Positions 1 to 8,020 are shown, counted from the first letter of the stretch. The stretch is 36,387 bases of DNA from an uncultured Desulfuromonadales bacterium (GCA_945787295.1 CALZHQ010000012.1:1-36387), one strand, 5' to 3'. Program-made: numbers and translations. Notes: generated by a model not told the origin, from the letters alone.

Positions 1-191
1 CAGATAATTAATTATATCCTCACAACTCTATGTATTTATTTGTGAATGTTATTTTTCGATTGGAAGATATTGATTAGCTAAAAAAAATTGGGCCGGTTGC
101 TTGAATAAAAAAAAGATGTCGTTTTAATTAAATTGTCAGTCAGTTGTAGATGGAGTTTACAGAATGGATCTGATCTCAGCCAACACTAGAG
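1..191. other. AT-rich intergenic leader, no gene seen
   Basis: This stretch is clearly richer in A and T than the GC-rich injection-system genes that follow. I see no open reading frame with a credible ribosome-binding site and no RNA gene. It probably holds the 3' untranslated end of a gene lying left of the window, since a + strand terminator follows directly. A TTGTCA hexamer near 133 could be a -35 element, but no convincing -10 partner is present. Confidence 0.5.
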
Positions 192-224
192 CCGCTTTTA
201 TCCCGCATGGATAAAAGCGGTTTT
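192..224 (+). terminator. Rho-independent terminator
   Basis: A perfect 12-bp inverted repeat (arms 192-203 and 209-220, loop CGCAT) is followed at once by TTTT. The T tract lies on the + strand side only, so it should end a transcript entering from the left of the window. It insulates the injection-system operon from its upstream neighbour, so the operon promoter should lie between about 225 and 350. Confidence 0.85.
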
Positions 225-262
225 CATCTGTTACTGCATAAAGATCGGTTATCGGATTTCGA

Positions 263-298
263 TTGATCTCGTGATCAAGGATTGATCATTTCTGATCC
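263..298 (+). promoter_or_regulatory. Candidate operator region with inverted repeat and GATC cluster
   Basis: TTGATC (263-268) and GATCAA (273-278) form a perfect inverted repeat with a 4-base spacer. A looser GGAT...ATCC pair follows (279-298). Four GATC tetramers lie in these 36 bases, part of nine between 167 and 372. The position, about 70-100 bp before the first gene of the operon and after the upstream terminator, is where an operator would be expected. No clear -35/-10 pair could be assigned. Confidence 0.35.
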
Positions 299-366
299 AG
301 AGAACCGGATTCAACCAGGTGCTCCGCGAAAAGATCTGCTGTGTCGTGACAATGTGAGGGAGTCAG

Positions 367-954
367 ATGATCTACGATGCCTTGGAAGTTCTTCGTAGTG
401 AGCTCAATGATTACCTGAAGGCTCTGCCCGAGTTGAACGTTTCCGGTGCCTCGGTGGTGACCATGGCGAACGTCGCCAAAGAGGATGGCACGATCGATAT
501 CCCGAGCAACAATCTTGGCTTGTCATTGGTTAATATTGAGGAAGAACGGACCGTGCGCGATGTGATTCCGCATCGGGTCAACCCGGATAACAGTATCGGT
601 CACCTCAACCCGGAAATTCGTCTCAACATTCTGGTTCTGTTTGTCGCTCATTTCAATGATTACAAAACCGGCATACAGTTCATTTCCGGCCTGATCCGTT
701 TTTTTCAGCGAAAATCTGTATTTACTCTGGAGAATTCGCCAACCATGCCGACCGGCATCCAACGCCTGGTGGCTGAACTGCAACAGTTGAATTTTGAACA
801 GCAGAACAATCTCTGGGCGTCTCTTGGCGCCAAGTACCTGCCGTCGGTGCTTTACAAAATTCGCACAATCAGTATTCAGGAAGGTCAGGTTAAAGATCAG
901 CAGGCTCCGATCACGACCATTAAAATTGTCGGTAAAGGGAAGGAGGCTGGATGA
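367..954 (+). CDS. DUF4255 (Pvc16_N-type) eCIS sheath/tube cap protein
   Basis: This 195-residue protein starts MIYDALEVLRSELNDYL, the typical opening of the DUF4255/Pvc16 N-terminal family. Members are found in contractile injection clusters; Afp16/Pvc16 is thought to cap and terminate the tube and sheath at the end away from the baseplate. The conserved mid-region reads NPEIRLNILVLFVAHF, followed by a QFISGLIRFFQ helix, as in this family. The start is supported by GAGGGAG just upstream. The stop overlaps the next start (ATGA), so the two genes are translationally coupled. It is the first gene of the operon, which is usual for this family in many eCIS loci. The family call is strong; the cap role is taken from Afp/PVC knowledge. 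Confidence 0.88.
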   Translation: MIYDALEVLRSELNDYLKALPELNVSGASVVTMANVAKEDGTIDIPSNNLGLSLVNIEEERTVRDVIPHRVNPDNSIGHLNPEIRLNILVLFVAHFNDYKTGIQFISGLIRFFQRKSVFTLENSPTMPTGIQRLVAELQQLNFEQQNNLWASLGAKYLPSVLYKIRTISIQEGQVKDQQAPITTIKIVGKGKEAG

Positions 955-2027
955 AAATCGATTTTCAAAAGGCCTTTGCTGTTGATATCCGGCACGACTA
1001 TTACCCGGATGAAATCAGTGCGGACTTTCTGATTTCACCGACTCCCGATTGTCAGCGGCAGTTGTTTAAGTACGGATTGCTGTTCAAGGAGACCGCCGGT
1101 GGTTTCATCGTTCTTTACGAGACCACCGGGCTAGATAGCGTTCCTGAACCGAAACGAAAACTGGATAGGTCGTTGACATTGTCTTTTGTTCTCTGGGCCA
1201 AAGCCCCTTTCCTGACTAACTACTCCAAGCTGCCCCTCGATAAGACTCCGGATCAGTTTTACTATCTCAGCAATCGCCAGAAAGCCCTCAATAACGGTCA
1301 TTTGCTACTGAGTGCCGCTGCCGGCGATGAGTTCATTTCCGAACAGGACCTGCTCGCACTGCGCCCTCAGCGTTTCCAGGTTGATGTTGAAACCGCGGCC
1401 GATTCCATCCTCTGGGAGCTGCATGATGCGCAGGGCAGCCAGCTCCATCGCCAGCGGGTAATGACGGTTGAAGGCACCTCCAGCTACCTCGTCGATTTGG
1501 GTGACAGTTCGCCGGGCCGTTATCTGCTGCGGCGCGACGGCGTCGATCATCTGCAGTTTTACGCCGCCGATCGGCTGGTCAGTGGTTTTCCCTTCGGGCT
1601 GATCGAAATCGCCGCCGATACGACCGTCAGCAACGATTTCAGCTTTGTTGATGGCAGCGGCAATGTCCAATTTCGTCGTTACTTGCTCAAGCTGCAGGCC
1701 CGTAAAACCACCTGGGAATATTACGTGGTCGCCAAATATGAAACTGAAGTCGAAGCGACCGATCTGCAGGTACAACTTGATGCTCCGCCGGTGACGTTTG
1801 CCCGCCAGGCATCAGTAACGTTGGCCGATGGCAGTACCGCAGTGCCATTTGTTGCCGGCAGCCTGTTGCCGCTGACACAGCAGCCGTTAAAAGGGATCTC
1901 TTTGCGCAAGAAGAAGGGGCCGTCAACGCCCAGGCTGGTGATCGACAATCTGCCCAATCCTTCAGTTGCTGAAGTGATACCGGCAGGGGGGGGTAACGTA
2001 ATTTCCAGGGTCTACGTGTATGTATAA
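951..2027 (+). CDS. Uncharacterised beta-rich eCIS-associated protein
   Basis: This 358-residue protein has no signal peptide or membrane segment and I cannot name a function for it. It opens with MKIDFQKAFAVDIRHDYYPD. The N-terminal 130 residues read like a compact conserved domain (SPTPDCQRQLFKYGLLFKE, then WAKAPFLTNYS). The rest is rich in alternating hydrophobic residues suggestive of beta-sandwich folds. It starts inside the stop of the DUF4255 gene (ATGA overlap) with a strong GGAGG site, so it is co-translated with the putative cap protein and may work with it. A run of eight G (1986-1993) lies near the 3' end; slippage there would alter only the last dozen or so residues. Gene existence is confident; role unknown. 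Confidence 0.75.
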   Translation: MKIDFQKAFAVDIRHDYYPDEISADFLISPTPDCQRQLFKYGLLFKETAGGFIVLYETTGLDSVPEPKRKLDRSLTLSFVLWAKAPFLTNYSKLPLDKTPDQFYYLSNRQKALNNGHLLLSAAAGDEFISEQDLLALRPQRFQVDVETAADSILWELHDAQGSQLHRQRVMTVEGTSSYLVDLGDSSPGRYLLRRDGVDHLQFYAADRLVSGFPFGLIEIAADTTVSNDFSFVDGSGNVQFRRYLLKLQARKTTWEYYVVAKYETEVEATDLQVQLDAPPVTFARQASVTLADGSTAVPFVAGSLLPLTQQPLKGISLRKKKGPSTPRLVIDNLPNPSVAEVIPAGGGNVISRVYVYV

Positions 2028-2057
2028 CTAGGGCTAAATAGTCATAACTATGTCTAA
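2024..2057 (+). repeat. Short imperfect direct repeat upstream of sheath gene
   Basis: ATAACTAGGGCTAA (2024-2037) and ATAACTATGTCTAA (2044-2057) match at 12 of 14 positions with a 20-bp period, in the gap before the sheath gene. The first copy overlaps the stop codon of the preceding gene. Spacing of two helical turns would suit a dimeric regulator, but this could be chance. Confidence 0.3.
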
Positions 2058-2081
2058 CTCTAACAGGATGAGGGACGGAAA

Positions 2082-4091
2082 ATGGCGACTTACAAGACAC
2101 CCGATGTTTATGTAGAAGAGATTTCCCTGTTTCCGCCATCGGTAGCCGAAGTGGAAACTGCCATTCCGGCTTTTATCGGTTATACCGAGACCGCCAAAAG
2201 GAATGGTGAAGACCTGACGCTGAAACCGACCATGATCCGCTCGATGATCGAATTCCAGCGTTACTTTGGAGGTGGCCCGCCGCTCAAGCCCACGGTTTTA
2301 CTCGATGACGACAATGCGGTCAGCGCTGTCGATCTGGGCAGCAACAGTTTTTACCTGTTCGACAGCATGCGGCTCTATTTCGACAACGGTGGCGGCAAGT
2401 GCTACATCGTTTCGGTCGGTGACTACAGTGCCCCCCCGGCGATCGGCAATGACACTTCCGGAATTCTCGGCGGGCTGAAGGTGTTGGAGAAAGAAGACGA
2501 GCCGACCATTCTCCTCAGCCCCGATGCCACCCTGCTCTCCGGGACCAACCTCTATCAGTTTCAACAGCAGGCCCTGGCCCAGTGTGGCAAGCTGATGGAC
2601 CGGGTGACGGTCTGCGACCTGGCCGATAGCGGAGATCTTGAAACGGATAAAGCGGCCTTCCGCAACAACATCGGTATCAAGAATCTCAAATATGGCGCCT
2701 CTTACATGCCCTGGCTGAAAACCTCCTACACCAAGGCGATTAAATCACGCAACGTTGCTCTCAAGCGGGCTTCGACCAACGGGGCTCTGAACCTCCAGAA
2801 CTTGACCAAGGATGCTGCGCTCAAAGCCTTTATCAGCGGTGATTTAAATGCCGCAATCGGGGCAGTCACCGATCTGCAGGCCGACCTGATCGATGCTTTC
2901 ACCACCGGTGACAACAAAACGCTGAAAGAACAGTTCGGTGGGCTGGATGATACGTTCAAGGGGGGGCAACCGTATGCCGCCGAGGATGATTATCAGGGCA
3001 ATATCCGGCCGCTCTACACTCTGATTCTCGATATCCTGCACGCGCTGTTGGTCGGTTTCCGCAACGGCATCACCGAAACCGCAGATTTCAAGTTGAAAAC
3101 CGATCTCGACACCATCGTCAAAAACAATGAGTTGGATAAAGATTTCCAGATGCTGCTCGAGCATCACAATGCAACCATCGGTTTTACTGCCGGCAAGATC
3201 TTTGTTACCAGTGGCGCTCCCGGTACCCGGCTGGCAGCAACGATCGCTGCGCTCAATACCATCACCGGCAGCAGTTTGGCCGACAGCATGACCGATGCCG
3301 CTCTCAATGCCCGTTACGCAGCCGCCGTCGATGCCAACGCCAAGGCCAACATCTCGTTGGAGGGCGCGCACATGGCCTTCGGCGGATTGAACGCCGCGGT
3401 CGCCGAGCTGGCTGCTTCGGCCGCCGATTACGAGTCGACCTTCGATGGTCTGCTGGCAGAGCGTTTCGCTCTTTATAAGAACATCGTCAAGGGCATTAAC
3501 GACAAGTTGGCGGTATTGCCTCCCAGCGGTGCCGTTGCCGGAGCCTATGCTTTTACCGATCGGACCCGTGGGGTCTGGAAAGCACCGGCTAACATCAGTC
3601 TCAGTTCTGTCAATGGGCCGTCACTACGGATCGATGCCAAGCAGCAGGAAGATCTCAACGTCGATGTCAACGCAGGAAAATCGATCAACGCCATCCGCCC
3701 CTTCAGCGGCAAGGGCACCCTGATCTGGGGAGCGCGGACTCTGGCTGGCAACGACAACGAGTGGCGCTACATCTCGGTGCGGCGTTTCTTCAATATGGTC
3801 GAGGAATCGGTCAAGAAGTCGACCTATTGGGCGGTTTTCGAGCCGAACGACGCCAACACCTGGATCAAGCTCAAAGCGATGATTGAGAACTACTTGATTC
3901 AGAAATGGCGCGATGGTGCCCTGCAGGGTGTCAAGCCGGAACATGCTTTCTTCGTTAAGGTCGGTCTCGGCGAGACGATGACCGCGCAGGACGTCCTTGA
4001 GGGACGGATGAACGTGGAGATCGGTATGGCGGTGGTCAGACCAGCTGAATTCATCATCCTGAAGTTCTCGCACAAAATGATGGAATCATGA
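2082..4091 (+). CDS. Contractile tail sheath protein with large insertion
   Basis: This 669-residue protein forms the contractile outer sheath of the particle. The N-terminus (TPDVYVEEISLFPPSVAEV, then AIPAFIGYTE) and the C-terminal core (VFEPNDANTWIKLK, then MNVEIGMAVVRPAEFIIL) are characteristic of phage-tail-sheath/Afp2-4 proteins. The conserved core elements YMPWLKT (to residue 214) and LPPSG...AYAFTDRTRGVWKAPAN (from 479) are normally nearly adjacent. Here they are separated by about 264 residues of mainly helical, Ala- and Asp-rich sequence. This makes the protein longer than the roughly 350-500 residues usual for the family. It appears to be the only sheath gene here, whereas Afp and PVC carry three. 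GAGGGACGG precedes the start. The insert is likely a surface-exposed decoration domain; that is inference. Confidence 0.95.
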   Translation: MATYKTPDVYVEEISLFPPSVAEVETAIPAFIGYTETAKRNGEDLTLKPTMIRSMIEFQRYFGGGPPLKPTVLLDDDNAVSAVDLGSNSFYLFDSMRLYFDNGGGKCYIVSVGDYSAPPAIGNDTSGILGGLKVLEKEDEPTILLSPDATLLSGTNLYQFQQQALAQCGKLMDRVTVCDLADSGDLETDKAAFRNNIGIKNLKYGASYMPWLKTSYTKAIKSRNVALKRASTNGALNLQNLTKDAALKAFISGDLNAAIGAVTDLQADLIDAFTTGDNKTLKEQFGGLDDTFKGGQPYAAEDDYQGNIRPLYTLILDILHALLVGFRNGITETADFKLKTDLDTIVKNNELDKDFQMLLEHHNATIGFTAGKIFVTSGAPGTRLAATIAALNTITGSSLADSMTDAALNARYAAAVDANAKANISLEGAHMAFGGLNAAVAELAASAADYESTFDGLLAERFALYKNIVKGINDKLAVLPPSGAVAGAYAFTDRTRGVWKAPANISLSSVNGPSLRIDAKQQEDLNVDVNAGKSINAIRPFSGKGTLIWGARTLAGNDNEWRYISVRRFFNMVEESVKKSTYWAVFEPNDANTWIKLKAMIENYLIQKWRDGALQGVKPEHAFFVKVGLGETMTAQDVLEGRMNVEIGMAVVRPAEFIILKFSHKMMES

Positions 4092-4093
4092 TG

Positions 4094-4230
4094 CGGCCCG
4101 CCAGCCTTTTGCCCTCCGGCGGCGTTACTGTGCTGCTCAAATGCTCACAGACTGACAAGTCTGCTGCGCCTTTGCGCTGCTCGCGCCTTGCTGGCGAACA
4201 AAAATCAGGCGTGTACAAGCAGTTTATAGA
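4094..4230. repeat. Structured intergenic element between sheath and tube genes
   Basis: The 161-bp gap after the sheath stop contains several inverted repeats: an outer CGCCAGC (4099-4105) / GCTGGCG (4190-4196) pair, an inner CAGACT-GACA-AGTCTG hairpin (4148-4163) and a GCGC-CTTT-GCGC hairpin further on. No reading frame is supported. The sequence resembles dispersed hairpin-rich intergenic repeats that occur in many copies in proteobacterial genomes; that resemblance is from memory. Placed here it could stabilise or attenuate the messenger and so change the ratio of sheath to tube protein. Confidence 0.55.
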
Positions 4231-4252
4231 TAACGAGACAGGAGATTGATCA

Positions 4253-4684
4253 ATGGCTGAATACCCTTTGCCGGTTTTTCATTTTCAGGTTCAGTGGGGC
4301 GGTACCAAGCTCGGATTTTCCGAGGTGTCCGGCCTGAACATCGAAACCCAGGTGATCGAGTATCGCGATGGCCTGAGTCCGACCTACTCGGCAACCAAGA
4401 TGCCGGGTATTCCCAAGTACGGCAACATCACGCTGAAACGGGGGATTGTGCCGAGTGACAATGAGTTCTTCGCTTGGCTCAACACCACCAGCCTCAACAA
4501 GGTGGAACGGCGTGATCTGGTCATCAGTCTGCTCAACGAAAGCCACGAGCCGGTCATGACCTGGAAGGCGGTCAACGCCTTCCCGGTCAAGGTCGAAGGA
4601 CCAGGGCTCAAGTCGACCGGCAACGAGGTGGCGATTGAGTCGATCGAGGTGGCCCACGAAGGGTTGACGATCGAGAACGGCTGA
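4253..4684 (+). CDS. Inner tube protein 1 (gp19/Afp1-like)
   Basis: This 143-residue protein builds the rigid inner tube that the sheath drives into the target. The sequence shows the hallmarks of the T4 gp19-like tail tube family: an opening PVFHFQVQWGG strand, FSEVSGL, then KYGNITLKRGI around residue 63, and a C-terminal ALNAFPV-type segment (here VNAFPVKVEGPGLKSTGNE). Length matches the usual 140-150 residues. A GGAG site precedes the ATG, and the next tube gene begins only 4 bp after its stop. Two tube paralogues in tandem are typical for eCIS, where one forms the bulk tube and the other the layer nearest the baseplate. Confidence 0.93.
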   Translation: MAEYPLPVFHFQVQWGGTKLGFSEVSGLNIETQVIEYRDGLSPTYSATKMPGIPKYGNITLKRGIVPSDNEFFAWLNTTSLNKVERRDLVISLLNESHEPVMTWKAVNAFPVKVEGPGLKSTGNEVAIESIEVAHEGLTIENG

Positions 4685-4688
4685 AACG

Positions 4689-5135
4689 ATGGCTGAATAT
4701 CCACCGGTCGGATTTCATTTCCGGGTCACATTCAGTCTCGGCGGGGTGGGCGAAAAGGACAGCCGCTTTCAGGAAGTCACCGGGCTATCCGCCGAACTGG
4801 GCACCGAAGAGTTGCAGGAGGGCGGCGAGAACCGTTTTGTCCACCGGCTGCCAAGCCTGCCGAAGTACGGCAACCTGGTCCTCAAACGCGGACTGTTGAC
4901 CGACTCGGGGTTGATCCAGTGGTGTCGCGATGCGATCGAAAACTTCCGCTTCGAACCGACCACCGTCGATGTCACCCTGCTCAATGAAAAGCATGAACCG
5001 CTCGGCTTTACCTACAGCTTCGTCAGAGCCTGGCCGGTGAAATGGGCAGTGTCCGATTTCAAGGCCCAGGAGAATGGTCTGGTGGTCGAAACCCTGGAGC
5101 TTTCGTACAACTATTTCAGCCGGATTTCCAGCTGA
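4689..5135 (+). CDS. Inner tube protein 2 (gp19/Afp5-like)
   Basis: This 148-residue paralogue of the preceding gene shares the family signature: GFHFRVTF, FQEVTGLSAELG, LPKYGNLVLKRGLL and a C-terminal VRAWPVKW segment. It differs in its middle loop (EELQEGGENRFVHRLP), a pattern I associate with Afp5-type tube initiator proteins that contact the hub. It sits 4 bp after tube protein 1 and 15 bp before the next micro-gene, inside one transcription unit. Assignment to the tube family is firm; the initiator role is inferred from gene order and loop pattern. Confidence 0.9.
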   Translation: MAEYPPVGFHFRVTFSLGGVGEKDSRFQEVTGLSAELGTEELQEGGENRFVHRLPSLPKYGNLVLKRGLLTDSGLIQWCRDAIENFRFEPTTVDVTLLNEKHEPLGFTYSFVRAWPVKWAVSDFKAQENGLVVETLELSYNYFSRISS

Positions 5136-5150
5136 GCAGGAGAAGAGGTT

Positions 5151-5306
5151 ATGCCGGTACAGGTCAATGAAATTGTCATCCGCGCCGTGGTTGAAGGGGA
5201 CGAGTCGCAGCGACAGACTCAGGATCGGTCACAGCAGCGCGAAGAGATCGTCACAGAGTGTGTCGAGCAGGTGCTCGAGATACTGAAGAATCAGCAGGAA
5301 AGGTAG
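5151..5306 (+). CDS. DUF5908-type small eCIS protein
   Basis: This 51-residue gene is easily missed because of its size. The product begins MPVQVNEIVIRAVVEG and ends in a charged helix with CVEQVLEILKNQQ. The N-terminal PVQVNEIVIRA strand matches the small DUF5908 proteins that recur between tube and LysM genes in eCIS clusters. AGGAGAAGAGG lies directly upstream of the ATG, and only 7 bp separate its stop from the next GTG start. Its role in the particle is not known; the conserved place between tube and hub adaptor genes suggests a baseplate-tube junction or assembly role. Gene reality rests on the ribosome site, tight packing and family resemblance. Confidence 0.82.
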   Translation: MPVQVNEIVIRAVVEGDESQRQTQDRSQQREEIVTECVEQVLEILKNQQER

Positions 5307-5313
5307 GATTTTC

Positions 5314-6000
5314 GTGGCTGAACCGAATAAGGGCGAACTGGAAAAACTGCTGATCAAGGCCTACAGCGCAGCCGATTACTCCGGCGAACCGGTCGCCGAA
5401 TTCAAGGCCGACTTCAACCCCCAGGAGTATGGCCAGGTTTACGATGTCGAGTACCAGCGGCAGCAAGGGGAGGGCACGACCGGCAGCCCGGTGGTGTTCC
5501 GCAAGGTCAAGCCGCAAGAGTACCGCTTCAAGCTGATGTTCGACGGCACCGGAACCTGCAGCGAGAAGGTTGAGGTTTACGACCGGATTCAGGAATTCTT
5601 CAGCGTCGTCGGTTACGACGGCGAGATCCATCGGCCGCGCTACTTGAAGCTGCTCTGGGGCAAGTTGGAGTCGAAGTGCGTGCTGCTCAAAGCCGACATT
5701 ACCTACAAGCTGTTCTACAGCGACGGTCGCCCTTTGCGGGCGATCATGGATGCGACCTTCAGTGAGAATATCGACGACAGTACCCGCGCCGCCGAGGCCA
5801 ACGATCAGTCCCCTGATCTGATGCGCAAGGTGACGGTCAAAGAGGGGGATACCCTGCCGTTGCTCAGTTACAGGATTTACGGTGACCAAACCTATTATTT
5901 GAAGGTGGCTGAAGCGAACGGTCTGAATAACTTCCGCAACCTGAAGGCAGGGCAAACGCTGGTCTTTCCACCTTTGGAAAAGAGTGCAAATGGCCAATGA
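5314..6000 (+). CDS. LysM-ended hub adaptor (Afp7/gp53-like)
   Basis: This 228-residue protein has an N-terminal domain (about 1-165; SAADYSGEPVAEFKADFNP, then KPQEYRFKLMFDGTG) typical of eCIS Afp7/Pvc7 proteins. These link the tube to the VgrG spike and baseplate. A LysM module follows at about 170-222 (VTVKEGDTLPLLSYRIYGD, ending LKAGQTLVFPP), as in T4 gp53 and related baseplate proteins, where LysM serves protein-protein contact more than peptidoglycan binding. The start is GTG at 5314 with AGGAAAGG upstream. Its end overlaps the start of the spike gene by about 11 bp, indicating coupled synthesis of interacting subunits. Confidence 0.9.
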   Translation: MAEPNKGELEKLLIKAYSAADYSGEPVAEFKADFNPQEYGQVYDVEYQRQQGEGTTGSPVVFRKVKPQEYRFKLMFDGTGTCSEKVEVYDRIQEFFSVVGYDGEIHRPRYLKLLWGKLESKCVLLKADITYKLFYSDGRPLRAIMDATFSENIDDSTRAAEANDQSPDLMRKVTVKEGDTLPLLSYRIYGDQTYYLKVAEANGLNNFRNLKAGQTLVFPPLEKSANGQ

Positions 6001-7732
6001 ACGAGTCATAGAAACCCGGGCGCCGGTCGATCGGCCGACCTTTACTATCCTGATCGAAGGGGAGGAGATTCCCCGTGAGTATCAGGTGGCTGCACTGACT
6101 GTTGTCAAACAGGTCAACCGGATTTCGACGGCCAAAATTTTGCTCCTCGATGGTGACCCCGCCAGTGGCGATTTCGAAATTAGCAATTCCGAGCTGTTTA
6201 TTCCGGGCAAAGAGGTTGAGGTCACCGGCGGTTACCATTCGCAGGAGCAGTCCCTGTTTCAGGGCGTCATCACCGGTCACGGGATCAAAACCCGGCAGGG
6301 ACGGCCTTCTTATCTGAGTATCGAGTGCCGCCATGCCGCCTTTCGTATGAGCCTCTATCGCCGTAGCGGCTACTTTGTCGAGCTGAAAGACAGCGACGTT
6401 TTTGCGCAGCTGGTTGATGGTTATTCCATCGACAAAGAGATCGCCGAAACCAGTGTCGAACACAAGGAGCTGGTGCAGTACAACTGCAGCGATTGGGATT
6501 TTCTGCTGACCCGCGCCGAGGCCAACGGTCAACAGGTGTTGACCAATGAGGCGCAGCTCAAGGTCGCCGCTCCCGACTTTGCTGCCGACCCGGCCCTGAC
6601 CCTGGTGTATGGCGCGACCCTGCTCGAATTCGAAGCTCAGATCGATGCCCGTGACCAGCTCGAATCGGTCAGTAGCAAAGGCTGGGACTCTGCCGGGCAG
6701 GAACTGCTCAGCAGTGACGGCAGTGCCGATGATGTGGTGGCTCCAGGCAATCTCGACTTTGCTGAACTGGCCGGAGTGGCAGAACAGGCGCCGCCGGAAC
6801 AGAAACATGGCGGGCAGTTAAATGAATCCGAACTGCAGGCCTGGGCCGATGCGCGCATGCTGAAAACCAGGCTGGCCAAGGTACAGGGACGGGCCAAGTG
6901 TACCGGGGTCACATTGAACCCAGGGGATCTGGTCGAGCTGCGGGGGGTGGGGGAGCGTTTCAACGGCCGGGCTTTCGTCTCCGGGGTGCGGCATGAATTC
7001 AGCCGCGGCCCCTGGACCACCGATATCGATATCGGGCTGTCTGCCGACTGGTTTGCCGAGAAATACCCGGTGAGCAGCCCCCCTGCTTCTGCGCTGATTC
7101 CAGCGGTGACAGGATTACAGGTTGGGATCATTACCTCGCTGGAAGATCCGGACGGCGAAGATCGGGTCAGGGTGCGGATACCGATGATTTCCATAGCTGA
7201 GGATGGAATTTGGGCTCGTCTGGCGGCCCTCGATGCCGGCGCCGAGCGGGGCACCTTTTGGCGCCCCGAGCTTGATGATGAAGTGGTGCTCGGCTTTTTA
7301 AACGCTGACCCACGCGATGCGATCATTCTCGGAATGCTCAACAGCAGTGCCAAGCCGGCACCGCTGACCGGCAGTGATGACAACCATGAAAAGGGGATCG
7401 TCACCCGCAGCGGGATGAAAATGATCTGGAACGATGACAAGGTCAGCCTGACGATAGAAACCCCGGCGGGGAAAAAGATCATTCTCGACGAGGATGCTGG
7501 AAACATTCTGCTTGAAGATGAAAACGGCAACAGCCTGACCTTGAACAGTGACGGCATTGCCTACGAAAGTCAGGCCGATATCAGCATCAAGGCGGCCGGC
7601 GATCTCAAGCTGGAGGGGACCAATGTGGAAATAAAAGCCAGTGTCGAGTTCAAGGCAGAAGGGAGTGCCGGGGCGGAGCTCACCGCTGGCGGCACCGCCA
7701 AGGTTCAGGGCGCGCTGGTGCAGATCAACTAG
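5990..7732 (+). CDS. VgrG-like central spike (Afp8-like)
   Basis: This protein of about 580 residues forms the trimeric spike under the tube. The first ~360 residues match the gp27-like hub part (FTILIEGEEIPREYQVAALTV, and NCSDWDFLLTRAEANG, the usual SDWDFL motif). An OB-fold gp5/baseplate-V domain follows at about 378-450 (VGIITSLEDPDGEDRVRVRIP, then WRPELDDEVVLGFLNADPR). The C-terminus is a repetitive beta-prism (GKKIILDED, ILLEDENGNSL, DISIKAAGDL). ATG at 5990 is preferred over the in-frame GTG at 5984, although both are possible; either way the start overlaps the LysM gene. The PAAR tip gene follows 15 bp later. No extra effector domain is fused. Confidence 0.94.
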   Translation: MANERVIETRAPVDRPTFTILIEGEEIPREYQVAALTVVKQVNRISTAKILLLDGDPASGDFEISNSELFIPGKEVEVTGGYHSQEQSLFQGVITGHGIKTRQGRPSYLSIECRHAAFRMSLYRRSGYFVELKDSDVFAQLVDGYSIDKEIAETSVEHKELVQYNCSDWDFLLTRAEANGQQVLTNEAQLKVAAPDFAADPALTLVYGATLLEFEAQIDARDQLESVSSKGWDSAGQELLSSDGSADDVVAPGNLDFAELAGVAEQAPPEQKHGGQLNESELQAWADARMLKTRLAKVQGRAKCTGVTLNPGDLVELRGVGERFNGRAFVSGVRHEFSRGPWTTDIDIGLSADWFAEKYPVSSPPASALIPAVTGLQVGIITSLEDPDGEDRVRVRIPMISIAEDGIWARLAALDAGAERGTFWRPELDDEVVLGFLNADPRDAIILGMLNSSAKPAPLTGSDDNHEKGIVTRSGMKMIWNDDKVSLTIETPAGKKIILDEDAGNILLEDENGNSLTLNSDGIAYESQADISIKAAGDLKLEGTNVEIKASVEFKAEGSAGAELTAGGTAKVQGALVQIN

Positions 7733-7747
7733 AAAGGAACAAGCAGT

Positions 7748-8020
7748 ATGCCTCCGGCAGCACGGGTGACAGATCTTTCCAACCATGGCGGCAGCATCAT
7801 CGGTCCCGGGGTCCCGACGGTGCTGATCGGTGGGCTGCCGGCTGCGGTGCAGGGCGATAACCATGTCTGTCCGATTCCGCCGCCCCACCCGACGGTCAGT
7901 CCCTTTCCGGTTGGCAGCACGACCGTGTTTGTCGGCGGCAAGATGGCGCTGCGGGTCGGTGATGCCTGTATCTGTGGTGCCAGTGCGGCGATCGGCTGTC
8001 CAACGGTCATCATCGGCTGA
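7748..8020 (+). CDS. PAAR-like spike tip protein (Afp10-like)
   Basis: This 90-residue protein should sharpen the spike by sitting on the VgrG trimer. It has the PAAR family opening MPPAARVTDLSNHGG, a PTVLIGGLPAAVQGD strand, and HVCPIPPPHP. It closes with the paired VFVGGKMALRVGD and GCPTVIIG elements. Cys and His residues suited to a structural metal are present (HVC, CICG, GC). It is a bare PAAR domain with no toxin extension. AGAAAGGAAC precedes the ATG. The following wedge gene begins within 12 bp, consistent with the standard spike, tip, gp25 order of eCIS loci. Confidence 0.93.
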   Translation: MPPAARVTDLSNHGGSIIGPGVPTVLIGGLPAAVQGDNHVCPIPPPHPTVSPFPVGSTTVFVGGKMALRVGDACICGASAAIGCPTVIIG

